A DNA stretch of 64,000 nt from Kluyveromyces lactis (Eukaryota > Ascomycota > Saccharomycetes > Saccharomycetales > Saccharomycetaceae), in assembly GCF_000002515.2 (NCBI RefSeq), contig NC_006038.1:930001-994000 (forward strand), read 5' to 3'. Shown here piece after piece: positions 58,293 through 64,000 of the stretch; the first letter of the stretch is position 1; each line of letters opens with the position of its first letter. The translations under genes were made by a program, and so were the position numbers. The notes beneath the pieces were generated by a model, which searched no databases, had not been told where the DNA came from, and saw only the letters and a list, made by a program, of their open reading frames with translations.

Positions 58293-59360
58293 ATGGCAAG
58301 TTTAGAGAATGCTTTCGTTGGGGCAGTCTCCAGCGGGTTTGCCAATTTGGCAGTGTATCCACTTGATTTGGCGAAAACTGTGATTCAAACTCAGTTGAAA
58401 CAAGGTGATTTGTACCCTTCTTCTGATGTTCAAGCTGATGTCTCTACCAAGGAAAGTACTGGCTCCAGTAAACCGAAGAAACACGGTATACAGCAGATTA
58501 AACCGAAGCCTGAACCTCCGACAGCGACTAAAGAGTCATTGGAGCAGCGGTATAAGCATGCATTAGATGTGATTGTAAAAGTTTATCGGAATGAAGGGTT
58601 TGGTGGATTATACCATGGGTTAAGCGCATCATTGCTTGGAACTTTCATACAGAGTTTCTCTTATTTCTTCTGGTATACCTTGATCAGAAGACATTATTTC
58701 CGTGTGAAGAAAGTGAAGGGTGAGGCTGCCAGGTTTTCAACAATTGAAGAATTGCTGCTTTCCATGCTGGCAGCAGCAACCTCTCAGTTATTCACTAATC
58801 CAATCAACATTGTTTCGACAAAACAACAGACTAGACGTGGTTTAGAAGGGGACAACAGTTTCAAGGCTATTGCCAAGGAGGTTTATGATGAGGATGGGAT
58901 TACTGGATTCTGGAAAAGTCTGAAAGTCTCGTTAGTCCTAACGATAAATCCTTCCATTACTTATGCCTCAGCCGAGAAATTGAAAGATATACTTTACCAT
59001 GTGGAATGGAACGCCAAGGATTTGAACGATTCCTCTTTGCAATTGAAACCTGGTCAGAATTTCTTGATTGGTGTACTCTCTAAGATCATCTCAACTTGCC
59101 TCACCCATCCATTGATTGTGGCAAAAGCATCATTACAACGTTCCTCATCCAAATTCACCAGCTTCCAAGAAGTTCTAACTTATTTATACCGCCATGAAGG
59201 TGCCCATGCCCTCTGGAAGGGTCTTCTCCCCCAATTAACCAAAGGTGTGATTGTTCAAGGCTTGTTATTTATGTTCAAGGGAGAACTAGCTAAACACATC
59301 AAGAAGCTACTATTTTTGTTGCAGGTTTATAGGAAAGGAAGAACTATCAAAGCCAATTGA
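58293..59360 (+). CDS. ANT1: Ant1 peroxisomal adenine nucleotide carrier
   Basis: The 355-residue member of the mitochondrial carrier family (S. cerevisiae Ant1: 328) has three repeats, each opening with a PX[DE]XX[KR]-type signature. The first is PLDLAK (residues 23-28), the second the degenerate PINIVSTK near 170, the third PLIVAK near 272. A charged linker (about 43-90) between the first helices is typical of the peroxisomal PMP34/Ant1 branch. Ant1 exchanges ATP for AMP across the peroxisomal membrane, supporting acyl-CoA activation in beta-oxidation of medium-chain fatty acids. The C terminus is basic (YRKGRTIKAN). Corresponds to YPR128C. Confidence 0.92.
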   Translation: MASLENAFVGAVSSGFANLAVYPLDLAKTVIQTQLKQGDLYPSSDVQADVSTKESTGSSKPKKHGIQQIKPKPEPPTATKESLEQRYKHALDVIVKVYRNEGFGGLYHGLSASLLGTFIQSFSYFFWYTLIRRHYFRVKKVKGEAARFSTIEELLLSMLAAATSQLFTNPINIVSTKQQTRRGLEGDNSFKAIAKEVYDEDGITGFWKSLKVSLVLTINPSITYASAEKLKDILYHVEWNAKDLNDSSLQLKPGQNFLIGVLSKIISTCLTHPLIVAKASLQRSSSKFTSFQEVLTYLYRHEGAHALWKGLLPQLTKGVIVQGLLFMFKGELAKHIKKLLFLLQVYRKGRTIKAN

Positions 59361-59628
59361 ATGCAACCAGAACCGCTCTCATTTGCAGCATTTTGTTCTT
59401 TCTTAATCACATATTCTTGAGGAGTAAGTATAAGCAAGCTTTTTTTTTTAATATATACAAATTACAGCGCTCTGCTACAAAATAATGATAAATTGAATCT
59501 GAAATTATATGCCAAATGTTCGTTATAGTGAGCTATCAGTAACTGATTAGCTCAAACTTGATTCTAATGCTTGAATTGGTCGTTAATGATCATTGACTAA
59601 GGTATTAGGAGTCTTACTAACTTCAGAA

Positions 59629-61008
59629 TTAGTTTTTCTTAGTGGCCTCGGTGGATTCACTTTCGGTTCTGGCATTATGTGGCTTCTTTTCGCCATCTTG
59701 GGGGGCAGCTTTTTCAGTTTGACTTACAGTTTTGGCATCAACAGCATCTAAACTTAGTTCGTCCTTAACTCTAACAACTGCATCCTTTTCTTGTTGCTCT
59801 TCTTCCTTCATGATTTCCACTTGTTCCTTCAACTGTGCCATCTTAGATTTGTTAGTAGCAGAATCCTCTTCAACAACATTGACCTTAACTTCATGGTACA
59901 ACTCGTCTGGAATACCAGATAAGACGTCACATAAGGCGTCATACAACGTCTTCTTAGAACCAATATCACCGTAAGTGTATGCGGTAGCCATAACTAGTAA
60001 AGTTGATGGAATCTTATCCTTCAGCCTCATGTTTAACCAAATCTTCAAGTTATCACGTAGAACACTTTCTTCCACGTTCAAGTTTCTGATACCTCTAGAA
60101 GCACAAGCCGTACGCAATTCAATAGCGTCTAATGATTCAACTCCTTCGTAATAGATAGCCAAATCATCCGTCTTTAACTCTAACATCTTGTAACGGATAC
60201 GGTAACGTAACATGACATCGGTACCAAATGGTTGCAAGTTAATGTATTTAGCAATGGCGACTAAATATGGTCTGGTCAAGTTATCCAACACAGTATCGTC
60301 TGTAAATAGACGTGCTACTTGGATTAGTTGTTCACGTGATTCTGGTTCACCAGTTTCTCTAACGTGCTTGTAAAAGCTATTAAAGACCAACTTTTGTTCC
60401 TCAGTAATGTTACTTGGCTTGAAATGGGATTTGTTTTCCTTGATTATTTCAGACATAACTGATCTAGTCTTTCTAAGACTCTCAAGCTTAGTTTGTTTAT
60501 CTTTCTTAGATTCGTAAGTGGAAGGCAAAAGATTTGGGAAAAGTTTCAAGGCAATTGGCAACAAAAGTTCAGCAAATGGGACAATGACAAAAGCACTGAA
60601 TGGCACTAGTCTAATCATATCTTGAGTAGTTCTTTTCAATTGAATCTTTTCTCTACGACTTAGTTCGTAACCAGCTGACATCTTCATAACCAATCTCATG
60701 GCGATCTTAACTTCGAGACCTAATAATTTGGTACCATCCCAATAATGCTGAGCTTCATGTTTAACTTTAGCCCACAGTGATAGCTTTGGTTCAGCTTCTT
60801 TCTTAACCGGAAGAGCTGGTTTAGGTTGATGTTGTAGCGCAGTTGACGGTTGTTGTGGCTGTACTGGCTGTTTTTGTTTCGGAGTTTCTTGAGAGTAATA
60901 ACGAGGAGCCACTGCTAGCGGAAACTGACGAGTTGGACCAATAATAAAACTTCTACTTGGTGCGCGAAGCCCACGACCTAATGCGATGGATCTTAACACA
61001 TATCTCAT
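59629..61008 (-). CDS. YLH47: LETM1-family mitochondrial inner-membrane protein (Ylh47/Mdm38)
   Basis: The 459-residue protein has an Arg-rich mitochondrial presequence (MRYVLRSIALGRGLRAPSRS) and a Pro/Gln-rich region. One membrane helix follows (about 135-158, LVPFSAFVIVPFAELLLPIAL), with the LETM1 ribosome-binding domain after it (about 175-380). It ends with a Lys/Glu-rich coil. LETM1 proteins bind mitoribosomes and control K+/H+ exchange, affecting insertion of Cox and Cob proteins. The local order points to YPR125W (YLH47), whose paralog MDM38 arose by genome duplication; this copy therefore represents the ancestor of both, although its 459 residues are nearer Ylh47 (454) than Mdm38 (573). 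It is tail-to-tail with ANT1. Confidence 0.92.
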   Translation of the reverse strand: MRYVLRSIALGRGLRAPSRSFIIGPTRQFPLAVAPRYYSQETPKQKQPVQPQQPSTALQHQPKPALPVKKEAEPKLSLWAKVKHEAQHYWDGTKLLGLEVKIAMRLVMKMSAGYELSRREKIQLKRTTQDMIRLVPFSAFVIVPFAELLLPIALKLFPNLLPSTYESKKDKQTKLESLRKTRSVMSEIIKENKSHFKPSNITEEQKLVFNSFYKHVRETGEPESREQLIQVARLFTDDTVLDNLTRPYLVAIAKYINLQPFGTDVMLRYRIRYKMLELKTDDLAIYYEGVESLDAIELRTACASRGIRNLNVEESVLRDNLKIWLNMRLKDKIPSTLLVMATAYTYGDIGSKKTLYDALCDVLSGIPDELYHEVKVNVVEEDSATNKSKMAQLKEQVEIMKEEEQQEKDAVVRVKDELSLDAVDAKTVSQTEKAAPQDGEKKPHNARTESESTEATKKN

Positions 61009-61729
61009 CTCAAAACAGATATAGGAAATATTCGTAAACTTCGGGGAGCAAACTGGTCCTGTATATTCTCGTCAATGAATTAGAATAATTATCTTAATTC
61101 TGAGTAATGCGGAAAAGAGCGATGGCAATACCAAATGGCTTTATATCAAATCTTGGGAACACGTATGAAGATTTGTGTAATTATAATTGCAGTTAAAATG
61201 GTTATAATTCGAATTTGACGGAAATAGAAAAAAGCGCAGATATTATAGAACCAAAAGAATGTAAAGTAAGTAGACCCACTAGATTGACAATTCACACAGA
61301 GATAGGAAAATGAAATCTAGATGAAATTTTAAAGATTACACTCATCGATTAAAGCTTCTCTGAATTTACTACTTTACTTATTAAACTCAGCTCGGATCTT
61401 CCGCAATTACCATACACTAAGAATGAATTTCGAGAAAACGGCTCAAAGAAAATGTTGAGAACAGTGGGAATTCCGTCGACCGGAGATTACCCGGAGATGA
61501 TATTTGAGGCATGTGATTTTGATTTCACGTGACTTATATTTCCTTTGTAATTTGTATGACGACAGTTTGTTCCTCTGTGAGCTAACACAAAGTGTCAAGT
61601 TAGACGGGGTTTCTGGCATAGCAACAGCCTACCATATCAACGTAGCTAACTGACCATTTCTCAATCGAATATGCTAATTCCTAAATTTTTTTTTGGATAA
61701 ATAAGTGTATATGTGCGTGTATAAGGACA
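61009..61729. other. Intergenic YLH47 promoter / 3' flank of the PFK-2-like gene
   Basis: 721 bp with a Reb1 site TTACCCGG at 61487-61494 next to CCGTCGACCGG-type zinc-cluster half-sites, and a TCACGTGA near 61525. Both genes are on the minus strand, so this is the YLH47 promoter and the 3' flank of the kinase gene. No coding sequence is seen. Confidence 0.5.
61487..61494. promoter_or_regulatory. Reb1 site upstream of YLH47
   Basis: TTACCCGG is the Reb1 general regulatory factor consensus. It lies about 480 bp before the YLH47 ATG and might equally act as a roadblock terminator downstream of the kinase-like gene. Confidence 0.5.
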
Positions 61730-62548
61730 CTATAAAAGCTTCCGCAGCTTTATCCAAGTCCATGGAACAAAGAAACTTGAACGCTCCTTCAATTCATTGA
61801 TTCTAAATGTCGGTAGGTGAGCGTTTTTCTCAAGGAACCATCGACGTTGCAACGAAAGTAAAACAAAATAGATGAATGAAGGTGGTTCTTGTCCATGAAA
61901 GGAACATTTCTCAAATCGGTTTATAATTCGAAAGGTCGATATTGGGAAATTTCTAGTGGAATCCTTTTTGAACTCATCCTTTTCGATGGTTTCATAAACA
62001 GCTTCGTACTGTTTCATTCGGGATTGGAAATCCGAGATACACCAATCTTTATTGCTTAAGTGTTTATAATCATCGGATTGTCTTACTTTCCAGTAAAGAT
62101 GTTCCTCAATAATGTGTTCGGAATCTACGATAACTTCGATGAATACAACTCTGATCGGTACGTTTGAATACTCTTGCAAAGTGTCCAAGATCAGATTCCT
62201 CCTTTTTATAGTAGAATTAGTCGCGTCAAAGATTCCCACATGGTTATCATAATCTGCTTGCAACCAACTAAGTAAGTCTTTCAATGATTTAAGTGCAATT
62301 TCATCCCTAGACTTAACACTCAATGGGTCAGACATATCAAATAGTTGGTCATTCGGAAGTGAGTTAGCATCATTTTCCAGCTGTCGTCTTCTTTGACCAG
62401 CATTGAAAATACGACAATTGCCAGAAATGGTCGATTCGATTTGTTTAGCAATGGTAGATTTACCGCGAGCCGGCAGCCCAACCATTACAATTACGGTTTT
62501 CGTACCGTGTTGATGTCCGCTGATTTCGCTGTGTTGAAAAGAATTCAT
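61730..62548 (-). CDS. Kinase-only 6-phosphofructo-2-kinase-like protein
   Basis: This 272-residue protein covers the whole N-terminal kinase domain of 6-phosphofructo-2-kinase/fructose-2,6-bisphosphatase. Walker A is VGLPARGKST (23-32), then FNAGQRRRQL (48-57). The IFDATNSTIKRRNLI block (106-120) holds the catalytic-type Asp, and the substrate-side FIEVIVDS and RMKQYEAVYE lie near 177-186. It ends where the bisphosphatase domain (RHGE motif) should begin, replaced by a short unrelated tail. Pfk26, Fbp26 and YLR345W of S. cerevisiae are all longer. It lies between YLH47 and SPT6, where I know of no counterpart. It could be an active monofunctional kinase, a regulator, or a decaying paralog; the kinase motifs argue against decay of that domain. 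Confidence 0.8.
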   Translation of the reverse strand: MNSFQHSEISGHQHGTKTVIVMVGLPARGKSTIAKQIESTISGNCRIFNAGQRRRQLENDANSLPNDQLFDMSDPLSVKSRDEIALKSLKDLLSWLQADYDNHVGIFDATNSTIKRRNLILDTLQEYSNVPIRVVFIEVIVDSEHIIEEHLYWKVRQSDDYKHLSNKDWCISDFQSRMKQYEAVYETIEKDEFKKDSTRNFPISTFRIINRFEKCSFHGQEPPSFIYFVLLSLQRRWFLEKNAHLPTFRINELKERSSFFVPWTWIKLRKLL

Positions 62549-63417
62549 TTTTGTGTCGTTGTAGTGTCACTATTAGCCGTTGAATCTTTTGCATGTAAAA
62601 AAGGAGAATACGTGTATCTCTTGTGGTGATCTATTGAAAGTAGTTGGAAAATAGAGCTTTGGATTATTCACGACCAGTTTATTTTTCAGAGGGTTTTGAT
62701 TCTGGAATTAAGAGTTTCCTGATAATTTGAAAGTTCAATTGGAGTTAACCTTAATTCTGGAAATGCTGTGAACTTTGGAAACGCACCTGTGTTAATAAAG
62801 AAGATGAACTCTTTTTGTTGTTTTATAAACGATATAAATATATATATACATCGCAACACCAATTCAATCGATGAACAGGATTGTTTCTCCGAGCGACTTT
62901 GTATTCAACCCGTTGTTAGTGGTCATTGTGCATGATTCAGATCTATTTCTCAATATCAATCACTGTGTAAGCATTTGCACTGCGTTTATTTCTGAGTAAA
63001 AGTAATTTTTCACTTTCTAATGACCAGATGACTCAACTTTAAGTTTAGTCATTTTTTTTTCCCTTTCCCAATAAATGTCTCGAACGAAAAAAAACGGACT
63101 CCAGGAATTAATACTAAGTGCAGACAGCGATAACATACACGTTCCTGTTGCTTGTCTTGGTGAAAACTCTGAGGATTTCATTTGATTGTAATTGCCAGGA
63201 TGAATGGAGCTAGGATTTCTCAAGATATTTGGGTAAAGTTCAGATCTGTTTCTAAGAAAGTGCATAGTAAACTATAGCTATAACCTTCATGAAGTCATTC
63301 GAGATCTTTTCGATTACTATTATACACATACAACTTGCATTATTATTTTATATATTGTCTTATTAACACATTCGATGGAGGGAGAACAGAAAAAAATGCA
63401 ACTGTTGTTACCGCTGC
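62549..63417. other. Intergenic PFK-2-like gene / SPT6
   Basis: 869 bp, the 5' flank of the kinase-like gene and the 3' flank of SPT6. It contains TATATATATA near 62838. A frame at 63017-63265 (minus) lacks any recognisable similarity. Nothing else is supported. Confidence 0.4.
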
Positions 63418-64000
63418 TCAATATCCATAGTAGCCTCCCGAGTTGTTGTTGTTGTTGTCTTGGGTCTTGTTTCTGCTACTGGATTTGAGAAGAGTTTTGA
63501 AACCATTGCAGAGTTGAATCACAGTTGGATAGTTGTAATTAACCAAGAAAAACCCAGTATGTGTAAGTTTAACATTCCATACGTATAGTTGGGACTGGGC
63601 ATTGATTTTAAACATTAGGTAGAACCATCCAGGGTGTTCGTAATTGAAACTGAAATAATAAACGGATCTGTTGGGGTTCACCTTCGAATAGTCTTCGATG
63701 AACTTGATGACTTCTTTCTTGGTTCCCTTTTTGAACTTTTCGTTAGAAGTAATTTCGTTTAGCAACCTCACTTTATTCTGCAAATATTCAACGATGATTT
63801 GATCTAGATCATGATATTTTTGATCCTCCACTATTAGAGTCTTACCTAACGCCAATGGATTTTCCTTGTCCTTTTCCAGGATATCAACGTGTTGGAACAA
63901 ATCTTTGTCCAACTTCCATGTAATGGCAAGGTGATCATCACCACGAGAAGATTGTCTGATAACGAAATCACCACGTTCTCTACTTCTGAGATAATCTTCT
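63418..64000 (-). CDS. SPT6: Spt6 transcription elongation factor, C-terminal part (5' end outside window)
   Basis: The last ~193 codons of SPT6; the frame stays open to the right edge. It shows the tandem SH2 domain. The first SH2 carries RSRERGDFVIRQSSRGDDH with the FLVR-like arginine (VIRQS), and TWKLDKDLFQHVDI follows; the second SH2 ends FLVNYNYPTVIQLCNGFKTLL. A short Asn/Gly/Tyr tail finishes the protein. The tandem SH2 binds the phosphorylated linker of Rpb1, and Spt6 acts as a histone chaperone during elongation with Spn1, encoded 12 kb away in this window. Corresponds to YGR116W. Confidence 0.97.
   Translation of the reverse strand, partial: EDYLRSRERGDFVIRQSSRGDDHLAITWKLDKDLFQHVDILEKDKENPLALGKTLIVEDQKYHDLDQIIVEYLQNKVRLLNEITSNEKFKKGTKKEVIKFIEDYSKVNPNRSVYYFSFNYEHPGWFYLMFKINAQSQLYVWNVKLTHTGFFLVNYNYPTVIQLCNGFKTLLKSSSRNKTQDNNNNNSGGYYGY

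Noticed and set aside
1-64000. Transposons, LTRs, viral remnants or CRISPR arrays
   Set aside because: No long direct terminal repeats, reverse transcriptase, integrase, transposase or capsid-like frames were seen, and the tRNA flanks lack LTR-like sequence.

Overview
The window is nuclear DNA of a budding yeast (Saccharomycetaceae). It has dense, mostly intronless genes with short spacers. The few introns use the canonical yeast signals GTATGT, TACTAAC and CAG. Promoters carry Rap1, Reb1, Cbf1, Gcn4, MCB and PAC/RRPE motifs, and almost every protein has a clear S. cerevisiae counterpart. Gene order interleaves loci that in S. cerevisiae are split among the right arms of chromosomes XVI (YPR), VII (YGR) and XII (YLR45x). 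Genes kept as duplicate pairs there (ASN1/ASN2, MEP1/MEP3, RPS23A/B, YLH47/MDM38) appear here once. This is the order expected of a lineage that did not pass through the whole-genome duplication. Protein similarity and base composition suggest Kluyveromyces, probably K. lactis or a close relative; the species call is inference.

Left block (1-20.7 kb): the 3' part of FMP27, then MMS1, RHO1, MRP2, DCG1, MET16, NUT2, JIP5, a tRNA-Ile(AAU), a three-exon gene for V-ATPase subunit f, BSP1, PDP3, a YPR172W/YLR456W-type flavin-fold gene and VPS4. This follows YPR164-YPR173 with YLR454-456 genes folded in. DCG1 is the exception: in S. cerevisiae it lies in the DAL allantoin cluster.

Middle block (21-46 kb): ASN1, a possible box C/D snoRNA, NOC4, PPT1, RRP15, KAR3, TAZ1, LOA1, a PalC/YGR122W gene, an ammonium permease of MEP1/3 type, a Ser/Ala-rich GPI wall protein with no recognised counterpart, RRP9 and CTF4. 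Synteny breaks between VPS4 and ASN1.

Right block (46-64 kb): COG2, NUP57, MSS18, TOM5, SPN1, RPS23 (with an intron), a YGR117C gene, NAT3, SCD6, ANT1, a LETM1 gene (YLH47/MDM38), a kinase-only 6-phosphofructo-2-kinase-like gene and the 3' end of SPT6.

The genes are housekeeping functions, not a co-regulated cluster. Ribosome-biogenesis genes (NOC4, RRP15, RRP9, JIP5) share PAC and RRPE motifs. MET16 has a Cbf1/Met31-32-type promoter, ASN1 a Gcn4 site, CTF4 an MCB box, KAR3 a pheromone-response element, and the MEP gene GATA sites. I found no transposon, LTR, CRISPR array or viral remnant, and nothing that clearly amounts to a new biological system. The items most worth checking are the kinase-only PFK-2 gene, the C/D snoRNA candidate, a GC-rich island upstream of RPS23, the V-ATPase subunit f gene with an 18-nt first exon, and a PAC/RRPE promoter between two phospholipid acyltransferase genes.
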